Assembly: GCA_026545225.1 (NCBI GenBank)
Contig: CM048849.1
Span: 57,617,836 to 57,681,835 of the forward strand
Length of the DNA: 64,000 nt
Direction of reading: 5' to 3'
Source of the DNA: Cornus controversa
Lineage: Eukaryota; Streptophyta; Magnoliopsida; Cornales; Cornaceae
Numbering within the stretch: the stretch's first letter is position 1; each line of letters begins with the position of its first letter. The notes under the pieces are model-generated. The model saw only the letters and a list, made by a program, of their open reading frames with translations, was not told the DNA's origin and ran no database searches. The position numbers were made by a program, and so were the translations under genes. Positions 34,535 to 46,900 of this stretch are shown one piece after another.

Positions 34535-34809
34535 GGACAATTAAGACATTTTACATATTAAAAAGATAGAAAAATTGACAAGGGTGTTAGTGACAAAAAA
34601 ATTATAAAATTGTAATCGCGTGAAAATACATCAAACTTTACCGGGATGTCTCATTCAAAAAAAATAAAAAATAAAAAATAAAAAAAATAAAATGGGGGTA
34701 GTTTGGTGAATCGGACACAGTTAAAGGAATAAACGGCGCTATGTCTGTCCTTTACCGATAAGCCCGGTGATTTGCTCGAACGGAGAAGGCTTAGGGCATA
34801 GAACCTCGA

Positions 34810-36548
34810 GCTCCCTACCCTCTCTCTCTCTCTCTCTATATATATAATTTCGGTTATTATTCAAATTTTGATATTTTTGCAGACAAAAAGCCCTAATATT
34901 TTCCAGGTGAATTCAAGGTCAGATAAGAAGTTAATGGCGGTTTATGACTTGCCGGGAACGGAAGTGAAGAGAGAGAAATTAAAAGTAGTTTGTTTGTTCT
35001 TTCTCTGTGCGTGAGTGAGCATTTTGAGAGGGTTAGAGAGAGAAAATAAGACCGACTTTGAATTTCGGAAACTTGAGGAAGCAAGCACAGGAAATTCGGG
35101 AAACATACTTCGAAGTAGGTCTTCTCTTGTCTCCTCCTCTCCAAACCGCTTTATATCCTCCTCCATTTTGTTTGTGGTATGCGTAGTTTTTTCTTCGATT
35201 CCTTGAAAGCCTTTCGAAATGGAGCTGAATTTTGTTGTACGGATTGAGAGCCATTGAATTCTTCAAGTTTTTGTAGATTCAGAAACTAATCTGGTAGTTA
35301 ATGTTCTTCAAATAGCTGAAAACGACAAATTTGTATATATTCTTGGAAACAAATTTACATTTACTGTAGAGATTCTTAGGTGCTCTCAGCTGTATACTTT
35401 CGTAGTTGTGATTATTTTCTTGATTCGGTCTTTGAAGCTCTTGCAATGGAGACCGTAAAGTTTTGAAATTTGCGAATATTCTTTGTCGTTTTGTTTCGCC
35501 AAACTTGAATTTTCAGATTTAAAAGTAAGAGCTTCTGTTTGATTTCTTGTTTGGTAACTCAGAGACTGATCAGCTACGAATTTAATGTTTTGGAAGGAGA
35601 TGACACACGCAGATCTATTAGCTGTATCTGCATCTCATTAAGAAACATGAGGATATGTACATATAATATATATATATATATATAGAACTATATGCTTCTT
35701 TTGTGGTTGATGATCTTTAATCACAATGATTTATTGTAATGTCAGCCACTACTAGGGTCAGCTGAGCTCTAAATACGAAGCTTTAAAGGCACAGATCAGC
35801 AACAAGTTGTTCGCAATTACTGCATAAATTCGGAGCAGAAAAAGCTCAGATCGAAGGTAAGGTAGAGGTGAGATAGAGAAAGGTATAGACTTTTTTTTTT
35901 TTCCTTCCCATAAATGAAAGGTATAGACTTTGTATTTACCTTTTTTCTTTTTTTTTTTTTTTTTCTCTGAAAGTGTTTCTTCTTTAAAAAGCTTTGGTTA
36001 GGTACTTCAAGCTGCTATGAATGCATACATGTACTTACATATAACTCAGTCAGATCTTTTTAAGCACCACCATAATAGGTACCACTGAGAGTGTAAAAGC
36101 AGTGTACGTCTCTCAGCATCTGATGCTTTTTCTTTTGTTTTCTTTTTCTTTCTTCACAGGCGGAGAGAGTCTGAGCAAGTTCACCGGCTTTGCTATGCTT
36201 TTGAAAGCACTGATTAAGCTTTAAACAGAGCCTATCTCTGACATGATCGCCCAGTGGACGAACGTGATATATCGAAGCGTAAAAAAAGGCCTTTATATAC
36301 ATACATATATGTATATATAACTACAAAAGCCAAAGTACTCTCTGCATAAACGTCATCAATGCAAAGGACACCCACACATACAGCCCCCACCTGCGCACAT
36401 ACTTTCTCTCTCCAAACCCTAATTCAGATTCCACAGAGGCCCTCTCTCTCTCTCTCTGTAAACTCTCTCTCTCACTCAAAACTGGGTGGATAAGACGGAA
36501 CTAAAAAAAAGTCTTCATTTTAAAGTCCTATTGAGTCTTTCGAGAGGT
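34810..36548 (+). promoter_or_regulatory. Promoter and probable spliced 5' leader of the TCP gene
   Basis: A CT-rich run with TATATATA (34818-34850) starts a stretch of higher-complexity, gene-like sequence. At 35857 AGATCGAAG is followed by GTAAGG, a strong donor. At 36159 a long pyrimidine tract ends in TTCACAG, a strong acceptor. This predicts a 303-bp leader intron (35857-36159). A second possible core promoter lies closer: TATATA words at 36293-36320 and a CT-rich initiator-like tract at 36432-36476. Two short upstream frames begin at 36195 (9 codons plus stop) and 36243 (25 codons plus stop) if the long leader is used. RNA evidence is needed to choose. Confidence 0.5.
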
Positions 36549-36572
36549 ATGAAGCGGTATGGAAGTGGATGA
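36549..36572 (+). promoter_or_regulatory. Overlapping uORF at the TCP start codon
   Basis: An ATG at 36549, 10 nt before the main ATG, opens a 7-codon frame (MKRYGSG) that stops at 36570-36572 inside the main CDS, in another frame. Both ATGs have the same GGT at -3 to -1; the main one also has G at +4. Scanning ribosomes starting at the first ATG would miss the main start, so this could lower translation. Confidence 0.6.
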
Positions 36573-37947
36573 GATTCAAACTCAGGGGTGTAAGTTTCCA
36601 AGGATCGGTAACGGTAGAATTGATTCTCACAAGATAGGGCAAAGGGGAGAAGAGCAACACCCAGATGATGAGGAAGATGGAGAGGTCAAAAGAAGTGGGA
36701 GAAGTGGAGGCAGTGGTGGTGGGAGTGATTTCGGTGGTGGTCTTGGTCGGCTTTGTGGGTGGCCATCTTCGAGGATCGTTAGGGTTTCTCGGGCATCCGG
36801 AGGGAAAGATCGGCACAGCAAGGTTTTGACCTCGAAAGGGCTTCGGGACCGTCGAGTTCGCCTCTCCGTCCAGACGGCTATACAGTTTTATGATCTTCAG
36901 GATCGTCTTGGTTGTGATCAGCCCAGCAAGGCCGTGGATTGGCTGCTAAAAGAGGCTGCTAGTTCCATTGCTGAGCTTCCTTCAATTAGTAATTCATTTC
37001 CTGATACACCGCAGCAACTCAGTGACGAAAAGAGGTCCAGTGCGGGCACCGAGCAAGGGTTTGATTCTGCAGACGCGGAATTGGACGGTGATCCCAATTA
37101 TCAGCAGCAACAGCAGCACATTTCTTTGTCGAAATCGACTGGTAGCAGCACTTCTGAGACGAGTAAGGGCTCGGGTTTATCTCTTTCACGGTCTGAAAGC
37201 CGTATAAAGGCCCGAGAAAGGGCGAGGGAAAGGGCAGCCGGGAAAGAAAAGGAGAAAGACAATGACTCTGGTGTGGCCAATTACCCAAATGGGAACCCTA
37301 TCTCGCAAAGTTCTTTCACTGAACTTCTCACCGGAGGCATTAGCAGCTTTAATAACAGTACCACCACACCCAATGGATCATCTCAACAAAACCATGGTGG
37401 TGGAGAGCCTAATTTGTTTCACAAGTCAGCCCGGCAGTGGTCTTCAGCTCCGATGGATTACTTTGCTTCGGGACTTCTTGGCCCGTCCTCATCCCGGACC
37501 CAGCACTCGTCCTCTGGGTTTTTAGGACAAATCCATTTGGGAAACTCCCTGCCTCAATCCATGACGATTTCACCGTTCAATGTTGCAGGAGACCACCATT
37601 CGGAGCTGCAGCAATTTTCATTCGTCCCGGACCATATGGTCCCAGCCGGCGGGAGTGAATACAATCTCAACTTCACAATCTCTTCGGGCCTTGCTGGTTT
37701 CAATAGGGGGACCCTTCAGTCCAATTCATCGTCTCTGTTACCTCACCTTCAGAGGTTTTCTCCTATAGACGGATCAAATATATCTTTCTTCAACGGGACT
37801 GCAGCTCCAAATGCTGCACCTGTGGACATCAATCATCATCATCATCATCAGTTCCCAGCTGGATTTGATGGTCGCTTGCAGCTCTGCTACGGCGATGGCG
37901 GCCGGCAATCGGACCAGAAGGGGAAAGGAAAGAACCGAGTTCCTTGA
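36559..37947 (+). CDS. TCP2-like: CIN-type TCP transcription factor, TCP2/TCP24-like
   Basis: 462 residues in one exon. The TCP domain is at about residues 82-140: basic region [20 protein letters not shown], helix [16 protein letters not shown], loop CDQPSK, helix [15 protein letters not shown]. The class II form of the basic region and an arginine-rich R domain (about 211-229, [20 protein letters not shown]) place it with TCP2/TCP24. The C-terminus (RLQLCYGDG...SDQKGKGKN) also looks TCP2-like. Glutamine (182-186) and histidine tracts are simple repeats. Class II CIN TCPs bind GGNCC-type sites in the nucleus, promote leaf cell differentiation and limit growth at leaf margins. A miR319 site lies in the CDS. 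No frameshift or stop is present, so the gene looks functional. TCP24 is the main alternative to TCP2. Confidence 0.95.
   Translation: MEVDEIQTQGCKFPRIGNGRIDSHKIGQRGEEQHPDDEEDGEVKRSGRSGGSGGGSDFGGGLGRLCGWPSSRIVRVSRASGGKDRHSKVLTSKGLRDRRVRLSVQTAIQFYDLQDRLGCDQPSKAVDWLLKEAASSIAELPSISNSFPDTPQQLSDEKRSSAGTEQGFDSADAELDGDPNYQQQQQHISLSKSTGSSTSETSKGSGLSLSRSESRIKARERARERAAGKEKEKDNDSGVANYPNGNPISQSSFTELLTGGISSFNNSTTTPNGSSQQNHGGGEPNLFHKSARQWSSAPMDYFASGLLGPSSSRTQHSSSGFLGQIHLGNSLPQSMTISPFNVAGDHHSELQQFSFVPDHMVPAGGSEYNLNFTISSGLAGFNRGTLQSNSSSLLPHLQRFSPIDGSNISFFNGTAAPNAAPVDINHHHHHQFPAGFDGRLQLCYGDGGRQSDQKGKGKNRVP
37704..37724 (+). promoter_or_regulatory. miR319 target site in TCP CDS
   Basis: TAGGGGGACCCTTCAGTCCA plus one A is complementary to miR319. 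The 13 bases from CCCTTCAG to CCAA pair perfectly with the miRNA 5' half, and mismatches are confined to the miRNA 3' part, as in known TCP targets. It encodes residues 382-389 (NRGTLQSN), the conserved site of CIN TCP genes. Cleavage here would lower TCP mRNA in young leaf tissue. Confidence 0.92.
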
Positions 37948-38680
37948 AGAGCTAGCTAGTTCCTCTTGGTACATGTTTTTCTCTGGTAAGTGGTAACCAA
38001 AAACACTTTTTTTTTTTTTTTTTAATTTTTTTTTTCCAATTAATTCGCATTTAGATTATTTATTCTACTGTTTCTGCTTTTTGTGCATATTTGTTTCTCG
38101 CCCTTTCCTCACATGGGTTTCACTCTGTAATCTGTATCGTATTGCCTTTTGGATTTACATGTTATTGCTACCATGAATGGTTCGATTTGTTGGAATCTAG
38201 AAAAGCACAACTATTTGGCATTATTTTATGTGTTATATATTGTGTTGTTTTTTTCTGATTCCCTGCCTGGATTGCTGCGAATGGGGGATCGGCTGGCTGT
38301 CTCTTCGTTTTTTTTTTTCCTTGGTTCCCTTGTTTCGAGCATATCAGTGGCCAAGCCAGGTGTTGGTCACTATATGGAAAGAACGCACTTTCATCAATTG
38401 TGAGATTCTAATGGACATTAATTTAAAATCCCCAATTTTTCTCTGTCCGACTCTGTTTGTGTTCGACCAATGCCATTTAAATATGTGCCTTACCATAGCT
38501 CTCGCCGCACCATCTGGCAGTGGAGCGGTGCGTTGTCGAGCTCTAGCAGCGTCCCCGTTTGCTTGAGCAGTTATTTGGTTAGGTGGGTCACTGAAAAGAC
38601 CTAAACACAAAAGCGTTCTAGCAATGCACGTTGCTAGCTCTACTTTTTCAGACTCAAATAAACAGCTTATATGGAAGTTG
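37948..38680 (+). other. Probable 3' UTR of the TCP gene
   Basis: Directly after the stop, TCTGGTAAGT at 37985 is a good splice donor, so a 3'-UTR intron is possible. I could not fix the acceptor. AATAAA occurs near 38656 as a possible polyadenylation signal. Open frames here are short and featureless. Confidence 0.4.
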
Positions 38681-39500
38681 AAATGTTACTTTTTTCCTAA
38701 AAAAAAACAATCGTATTTGGAAAGGTAAGAAAAAAAAGGGCCATATGTTTCTAATAATGAATTATTATATGCTAATTCAATTAAGGCAGAAAGCAAGTTA
38801 GATGTGGTAAATCACTCTCCATAAATAGTATCTCTTGGTCAATGAAAATTCATTTAAATAAATAACATTTTTTTAGTTTATTCTTTCGTTAAGTTGTAAT
38901 AATTAGTGGAAAATGTTGGTTTCTAGGATGGTATTCAATTATTAAATAGAGTCCGTATCATAACTAAATCATGGCTGGAAAATATTGCTTTGAATCCTTA
39001 TTTTAATGTGATTTCTTATTTTATACCGTTTATTCTTTCAAACAGTTTTTTGATGGGGTTTATTTGGATCTTAAGGATTTCCTAACTCTTCTCCATTCTC
39101 TCTATTTTGATAAAATGTCTGTTTCAAATTTATAAATTCTTTTTTTTTTCTCTTTTTTTTAATAGAAGAATAGTATTTAACACTGTTAGGTCAATTGAAT
39201 AAGTTGGCAATTTCATTTCAAAAGCCTTATATTTTATTTTAAATGTCAATTAGTGTTTTAAATGTTAATTAGTGTTAGTTGATTATCTCTAAGAAAATCT
39301 ACATTCAAAGGAAAAAAAGGTAATTTCATATTCTTATTTTCACTCACCAATTATGTTCATGTATTCATTAATTAGGATTTCATATTTTGTATATTTGATT
39401 TACTTGTTAAAAAAAATATTTTGTATATTTGATTAAAAAAAATCCTTTTTGAATTGCATAAAATTGTTTGGAAATTTCTTAATGCTAAAATCCTATTTGG
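38681..39500. other. Unassigned AT-rich DNA
   Basis: No gene or element termini recognised. Confidence 0.4.
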
Positions 39501-39820
39501 AGAATGATAGAGCACTTCAATTGATTAAGGTTCAATCGAAGGTTACTGGCTTGATGTCAATCAATTGACCCTTGGCTCGATGGACCGAGATATGCAAAAA
39601 TCAATTTCCTTTTCAAAACAAACTCTTAAAACCTAATGATTTTATGACTTCAAACTTGTAGATATCAAATATATAATGCTTGTGTGGCTAATCCCACAAC
39701 CCAAAATAACTCTTGTAGGTGTCAAGTACATGCTGCCTATGTGGCTAACCCCACAATCAAAATAACTCTCAAATCCAAAATCCTGAGACATCTCTCATGA
39801 TTACTCGAACTTTAATGGTT

Positions 39821-40141
39821 TATTTGGTAGGAAGGAAGGAAGATGGGTGAATGGAAGATACATATTTTCATCCCTCCATATATGGACAGGATGGAAAAAA
39901 AGAAAGATTGTTTTAAAAATTTTAAATTACAATACTATCTTTCATAATTATTAAATAAACTCAATATTAACAATTTCTCTCTTTCCTTCTCTCCTAACAA
40001 ACAAAGTAAAGTGGTACCTTATTCCCTTCTCTTCCATCCAACCAAATAAAAAGAGAAAATGACACTATCTCTTCTTTAAGGATGTCTCATCCATCCCTTC
40101 TTCTCTCCCTTTATTCATTTTTCTTCCTTCCTACCAAATGG
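39821..40141. mobile_element. MITE inserted in the 58-bp repeat array
   Basis: Terminal inverted repeats TATTTGGTAGGAAGGAAGG and CTTCCTTCCTACCAAATG bound 321 bp with a purine/pyrimidine-biased interior. Repeat units of the surrounding array occur on both sides, which shows insertion into it. The TSD is unclear, so the superfamily is open. Confidence 0.6.
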
Positions 40142-40159
40142 AATATAAAGGTTCCTCTA

Positions 40160-40655
40160 GGACAACCCTCGAGTTCAAAATCTTGAGACACCCTCTCAGG
40201 TCCACTAAAATCTCAAGAGGTAACCCTCGAATCTAAAACCTTGAGAGGCAACTCTTGAGTCCGAAACCTTGATACAACCTCTCCGGTCCACTAAAACTTT
40301 AAGAGGCAACCCTCGAGCCTAAAACTTTGAGACACCCCCTCAAGTCTATTAAAATCTTAAAAGGTAACTTTCGAGTCCAAAACCGTGAGATACCCTTTCC
40401 GGTCCACCAAAACCTCGAAAAGCAACTCTGAATCGAAACCCCGAGACACCCTCTTAGGTCCACTAAAACCTCGAAGGGTAACTCTCGAATTCAAAATCCT
40501 AAGACACTCTCTCAGATCTACTATAAGGCCGAAAGCAACTCTTGAGTCAAGCACTGAAACACCCTCTAAGTTCCACTAAAACCTCGATAAGCTACTCTCG
40601 AGTCAAATCCTAAGGCATCCTCTCAGCTTATTAAAAATTTGAGAAAACAACTCTT
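40160..40655. repeat. About 58-bp tandem array, 8-9 diverged copies
   Basis: Units follow the pattern AACYCTCGAGTCYAAAACC, then TTGAGACACCCTCTC, then GGTCCACTAAAACCTC, with about 58-bp spacing. Copies are diverged. A further partial unit lies left of the MITE at about 39770-39815. Confidence 0.8.
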
Positions 40656-41800
40656 GAGGACACGTGACTAATAGGGACAAAGAAGAGCATAGGTAGGGCC
40701 CATCGCATTCCTACGAGTCGCACCACAAGATACTTGACCAAAAAGATAATGATCACATGCTATGACAGATAAACTCACCATCATGTCAAATGTATTTAAT
40801 GATACATTCTAGTTATTTAATGCTCAACCACCAATATTAATAACTAGTCAAAATTATTTAATGGGTTGCTGCTAACCCTGGCGAGAAAATAGGCGATTTA
40901 ACATAATGCCCACTTGCGAGGACAATTGAACTAATCATAACCTCTAAGCTACAAGTTCCCGGTAATGCCTTACAAAATCTCAAGCACTCAGGTATTATCT
41001 AGAAAACCTTAGGCTATAAATACAAACACCTTGGAGCTTAAAAGGGCCAGAACACAAACAACAACAGATCACTATAACTCTTAAACTAACTAATTCTCTG
41101 TCATGGCACACAAACAATCCTGTCATAGCACCTTAGAGCCTTAAAAAGGCCAGAACACAAACAACAAAAGATCACTATAACTCTCCAACTCACTTATTCT
41201 CTGTCATGACACACAAACAATCCTCACAAACAATCCTGCCTTTATCGTTAATCCGTCTGGTGGTTTGTCTACTTCATTATTCTGTGACCCTCATATGGTG
41301 TGTGATATCGTTCATTTATTATCATTTATTATTTTTCCACAAAAGAACCCTTCAAAACTCTATATAAAAACCCCTTATATTCAGAATAACTAAGCAATCT
41401 TAGTATTATTCTCTCTGAGCATATCTAGTGCATATAGAGTAAGTTTAGATGTCATTTTGGAAATTCTTTGCTAGGCTTTTGTTTATTTCATATTCACCAT
41501 TCTATATAGTTTGGTGAACTTGCATTCGAGGTGTTGATCATTCAGTGATACTAAGCCTACCAAGATCAACACCACACAAAGAGACCAGAAAATTTTGTTT
41601 GGATGAATAGCCAAGGTGATCAAAGTACTTGTGATATTTGGATGAATAGCCGAGGTAATCAAAGTACTTGTGATCATGTGAGGAGCTAATACGTGGAGCA
41701 GACGGACGACCTAAAGACTCGAGTAGAGAGTTTGGTACGCTAGTTGATTGGTATTGGTCAAAAGGTAATTAGGATTTTCTAAGATTTGGAATATAGTTAA

Positions 41801-43020
41801 TATAGTTGTAACAATTTTTTCTTGTTATTATAATTGATCTGCTTCGACTAGGTTCCATGATTTTTTTTCCGTTGGGGTTTCTATGTAAAAAATCTGTGTT
41901 TTTTATTGGTGTGATTGTTTATTTTGCTGTATACGCTTTATTTATTATGATGGATGGATTGAACTATATATGCTTTATTGTTAAGTTATTGTTTGTATTT
42001 TAGCTATTTTAGTTTAATTTTAAAATTTTGTTAAGAGCAGGTAATTAATGTAGTAAGACCCACTCACCCCTCTACCTTTAGACAACGGACCTTGCAAAAT
42101 TCTATATCGGGGCTTTGGGTTCCAGTCCTATATAACTCAAACACACTAACAGTTAAGTAAAAAGTATAAATTTTGAAACTACCTTTCATAAAAGTATAAA
42201 TTTTCACAACCGAAGCCTTCACTTTAGTGATTTGTATTCCTCCCAAAAGAAGGTTGTAAGTTTAAGTTTTGGTAGAAACATTTACGAGTTGAAAACAAGT
42301 AGATTATCAAGCTTGTTTACAAACGCGTTCACAAACATATCGAGCCAGCCGATCTAATTTGTTAATCGAACTTGAAATTTTTGTTCAAGCTTAGTTCGTT
42401 TACTAAATAAATGAAATGAACCGAACACTTATAATAACTCCAATTGATTTATAGCCCTATTCAAACCTCAATTAGACAATAATTTCAAACTTACACTACA
42501 ACCTATCACATAAGATAAGTAAGATAACTACATATAAACTTCTTAATATGTCACTCCACACCAAACTACAGTACAAATAATCCTTCAATTTATTTCTTCC
42601 AAAAGTCTGATAGCTCTAATAATAATCACTTTGAAATATTTAATAATAATAATGACTTATACAACAAAAGGTAAAACTTGTGTAACAGAGAGAATATGCT
42701 ATTTATGGCATGTGAATTCATAATATATGTAATCACTGTAAAACACAGGCGCAGCTCAAGCCAATCAGGTAGTCAACTAAGGCCCCCATTTAAATAAGGC
42801 AAGTTGTTACCTTTAGAGACATTACAACACCAAATTTTCAGTCCAAAGATCTTAGGTTGTCCTTCTGCTCCTCTACAAGCTACGTTATTCATGAACCTGC
42901 TTCTTTACTGATTAATCTCACTAGTCACCCACTGTGTGTATATATATATATATATGTAATATTGACTTTCTTCAATTCTTTTGATTTGGGTCCATAAAAA
43001 TAGATAAAAAGTACAATACA
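41801..43020. other. Mostly unassigned; SINE-like head at 42214-42290
   Basis: TTTAGTGATTTGTATTCCTC, then AAGGTTGTAAGTTTAAGTTT, resembles the SINE-like head at 12030-12090. Nothing else is recognised. Confidence 0.3.
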
Positions 43021-43031
43021 ACACTAAATAT

Positions 43032-43125
43032 TGAAGTCTAATGGTACTCTTTTACCTTTCAAACTAGAAAATCGAAAATTTAATGGTACTCTTTTACCTT
43101 TCAAACTAGAAAATTGAAAATTTAA
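43032..43125. repeat. 44-bp tandem duplication
   Basis: Two copies of AATGGTACTCTTTTACCTTT followed by CAAACTAGAAAAT, nearly identical. Confidence 0.85.
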
Positions 43126-43479
43126 ATTTTCATATGAGTAAAATGGGTATTTGTTTCTTGTCAAGATATATATATATATAAAGAAAAGAAAGACAAAGAT
43201 ACAAAGAAAATACATTGAACAATGTGATAGAATTTGAAGCTATTTATCAAAAAAAAATGTGATAGAATTTGAAGCATGCAAATATTCTTTTACTTGCATC
43301 CACTCCCTCCTCTCGTGCCCAGCCCAAACCATAGTGTGAAATTTAAAGAGAGGAGGATGGGCGGGGTCTAACTAATTTTATCCTTGCTGGGACCAGATAT
43401 AAGAAGGTAGAACGCTTATAGTTATAGGAAGGTACAGTGCTTATGTCTTTGAACTTAAAACACTCGATTTGCCGGTTGT

Positions 43480-43975
43480 TGGGGAATCCTTCGTTGGTTA
43501 ATCAAAATTAGAATTGACATTACCATATTTCTTTGCATTAGATTCACTCAAGTTTACAGGTTAACCCTACCCTACTAACCAAAGGCCTTTCAGTGGTCGG
43601 CTGTCAAACCACAACCTGGTTTCCTGACCATTCCACATGTAGTGCTTAATCAATCCTCTAGCCATACTTCTTAAGCCAAGGAAACTCCTCCAATTCCAAG
43701 AACTATATGAATGAACCTTTAAACTCCAAAAACTTAGGTTACATACTTTGAGAGCTTGAGCAGAAAATGTTCCAAGTGCCTGAGATTTGCCACTTTACTC
43801 CATGCTACTTTGGCACCCTGATGCTTAAGATCAGGTCCGACCCACAAGAAATATCTCAATGGCTTGTTGATTTGATCTGTGACCTTCTTAGGCAGCATGA
43901 TCATGTTGGACCAGAAGGTTTGAATGCTAAAAAGTATGAATTTTATGAGTTTTGACTCTACCTGCATAAGACAGG
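43480..43975 (-). pseudogene. LINE (L1-type) reverse transcriptase C-terminal fragment
   Basis: The minus-strand frame 43967-43734 contains IKFILFSIQTFWSNMIMLPK, then INKPLRYFLW.GPDLKHQGAK, the end of the reverse transcriptase domain of plant non-LTR retrotransposons. After a frame break the strand continues SSWNWRSFLGLRSMARGLIK, then HYMWNGQETRLWFD, the C-terminal zf-RVT-like region. Frameshifts and stops show it is dead. It is cut off at both ends. Confidence 0.85.
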
Positions 43976-46900
43976 AACTTGCTTGTCCAGCTTTGAGCTC
44001 TACTAGTAATTCTTTGAACTAATGATTTTTTACTTGCATTACTTTTCTTATTTCATGAACTTTCTTATTATCAGTTATTAATACTAACTAGAAATCTATT
44101 GAATTCGACCGACTTCTATAACCTAAATTCTTGAATTTTACTCTCTTCTCGATCAAAAAGTTAGGGCTATGGTTATTGCAAATTGTAATTGAAACCTGAG
44201 ATAGGATATTGAGCTGTAACATCTCAAAAAATAGAGAAACAATAAAACGATACATTTTTTTATTGAAAAATGACCTCGTGGTAGCATTGGTGATCAATGC
44301 CTCACTAAGCTTCCCTATTGTTATCATAGTAGTCAAAAAAATGGAGAAGGCATTAGTAGTAATAGAATGAGCCCTATTCTTCCACTTTTTTCTTGAGATA
44401 ATTTCGAGTAAATTTTATCATACTTGTCATTCTTCATATTAAGTTTATGAATAATTTGCATAGAGTATTTTGTTCCCTTTTCAATTCTTATTGTTGGGTT
44501 CCAATTATGTAGATTGTTTTTATTGAAAGTCGTCATATGCATGCTATTATATTTCCATCATGTGGTTGGTAGTACTGAATCACTTATGAGCTTTCTTCAT
44601 TTGTCATCTGCATTTATTATCATATAGCTAGTTTGGTAGAAAAAATTCAAAAATAAAAAAGCATGAGATCTATCAACCTCTTTTTGGATACAACTTTTAT
44701 GCCATTAGACGTGTGATTTTAAAAGGATTCGTTTAGAATATTTGTCTTATACTTTATATTGCATTGAATCAGCCCTGATGAAAAGTTAAACAGACTTTGA
44801 AATGAGTTATGTTGGTTTCAGTTATCAACCCTATACTGTAGGAGTATGCATAATTAATCAAGCATTTTGCATAATTATTTTAGTTTCACCTAAGTATGTT
44901 GCACTCAGTTATCAAACCAATACTGTAGGTAAGAAACATAGGATCGATGCTTTGATAATCACTCGAGGCTATGCATAATTGAAAATTAGAAGCTTTTCAC
45001 ACAACTATTTAAGTTTCACTAAAATATATCATGTTGATAATTCAAAGTGCTTAGATGTTCAACACAATCAAAGATCCATTGGACCTGTATAATGAGGTAC
45101 TAATTTCATTAAACCATTGGCTAAAGGCTTACAGCTTACTTATGGTTTACCAAAGTTACATTTTTCTTGCCACCAAGAGCTTAGCTCTAGTGGTATGAAT
45201 AATTGTGGATTTATATGCCTCATGGGAAAAGAAAGGTAACATCATATTGAAACAAAGGACATGATAATATATCAATATTTAATTTGTGTAGGTATGCATA
45301 AAAATTAAAATCCATGGACGTTATATTGCATTTATATTTTTTGTCATGTTAATGAACAATATATCTTTTATAAAAAAGTTTATGACAAATAAGCTTAGAG
45401 TTATATTGCATGGACGTCAACATTTTGACTAAATTGTACATATATTCTCATCATATCTCAATATTTTTATAAGAAATCAATGAATTGTTTTTTTAATGTT
45501 TTATCCTAACAATTTTAAACTATGATATACTTTGATGTTTAAGACGTGTCCTGTAAGTGTAAGAAGTAATAGACAAATAGTTAAGAAATATTTGATACAT
45601 GTTCAAAATAAAGAATAATAGTTTTAAGTTAAAGAGCATGTGAAAGCCGAACTAGTATAGAGAGTATTCACAAGTATCCGAGACATATAAATATTCAATA
45701 TAACTACGGTATATATCTTAATAGAACGAACTTCTCCTGCTTCATAATAAACTTTATTATCATGGTAAATAATCCATTTTCGGAAATCATTGAGAAGTGC
45801 CTCTGAGTATTGGCTGCAGGATGTACTGGAATATTGATTATTCTCCAAATCATAATTCTTTACAAGTTAAATAGTGGAGTATCTCATCTCATATCATCCG
45901 TAGATATCAGTCAAGTTGTGTTGAATCTTATGTTTTATGTTGTGTGATTGGTCCTTTTTTTATATGGTCGAAACCTTGGCAAGTTCATGTCTCCTCATGA
46001 ACAATAAGTGATGTCAAAGCTGATGGTAAGTTCCATATATATTGACATTTAAATTCTTTTCGTAGTAGGTTAATTATCTGAATATTCTAAAAACTATTTA
46101 TTTGGATTTGGCTTCTCCTTTCCCTACAACGTAGGCTATATCATTAGTTGCTTCACATATACGTACATTCACATACAAGCATACATGTATGGTAAAAATT
46201 TTAGATTGCTACAAGGTACCAAGAATATAAACTATATTGCTAATGTTTGATGCAGGTCGTTGAAGATTAAGATCGAATTAGGTGCGAGCCAAGTGAAAAG
46301 CATGCATGCGGAATAACTAACTATCTCGGGTGATATTTGATCGATCACTGTGCTTCTAAAAATGTTATTTATGCTTGTTTTGTGCAATCTGAAGTGTCAT
46401 TCAGCTTTGCATCACGTAGTTGGATGGTAGATGTATCAGCTATGCGTGCAAGGTATTGGTGTGTGTTTTGATGAGATATAATCATCGTTTCTGTTATTGT
46501 TTTTGGAATTGTCTATATTCAAGCAATCCAGGTTTGTTTGATTTCAACCATGAGATATATCACGTGTTTGTTTCTTTTTGTTGGTAAAAAGATTTGATCG
46601 ATCCTGAGAATAGTACTCAATTAAAGAACTGTTTGTTGGGTTGGATCAGTTTGCATATATGGACTTGTGTTAATATCTACAATTAATTCAAAACTGCAAT
46701 AATAACTCGTTGCTTTTGCACCCTCTAGTATATATATATACACATTCACTCGTAAAGTACATAATACTCTAATTAAGATGCCTGTGACCTTAGGGATGGA
46801 CTCAAGAGAATGAGCTGATTATTGCTATATAATTTAGCTAGATGATACAAATTCCTGTAGTGTCTTGATGTTTGTTAGCTGTTCTTGGTGATCGACAAAG

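Larger units (their letters stand above)
26867..34655. mobile_element. MULE-like element split by an LTR retrotransposon
   Basis: Left terminus GGGTAAATATCACTGACAC is at 26867. About 75 bp of related inverted sequence (GTTTGATGTATTTTCACGCG, GTCACTAACACCC read on the minus strand) occurs at 34570-34655. Both match the terminal repeats of the MULE at 17037-17813. The LTR retrotransposon at 28166-34534 lies between them; removing it leaves about 1.4 kb. The right end is decayed and no TSD could be confirmed. Confidence 0.65.
39500..41800 (+). mobile_element. Decayed LTR retrotransposon terminal sequence
   Basis: Short tandem repeats upstream, then GGCTATAAATACAAACACC (TATA at 41014-41022), then a leader with a roughly 100-bp tandem duplication (41033-41130 and 41131-41235, AGGCCAGAACACAAACAAC) and a 39-bp duplication near 41590-41675 (TTTGGATGAATAGCC). 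This is the order of a retrotransposon LTR (U3 repeats, TATA, R/U5). I could not define LTR ends, a PBS or a second copy. Confidence 0.45.

Noticed and set aside
36968-37768. Alternative plus- and minus-strand frames inside the TCP gene
   Set aside because: Shadows of the 462-codon TCP frame, which has the domains and the miR319 site.
45178-45240. tRNA gene
   Set aside because: Only an A-box-like word is present; no B box, no anticodon arm or acceptor stem could be formed.
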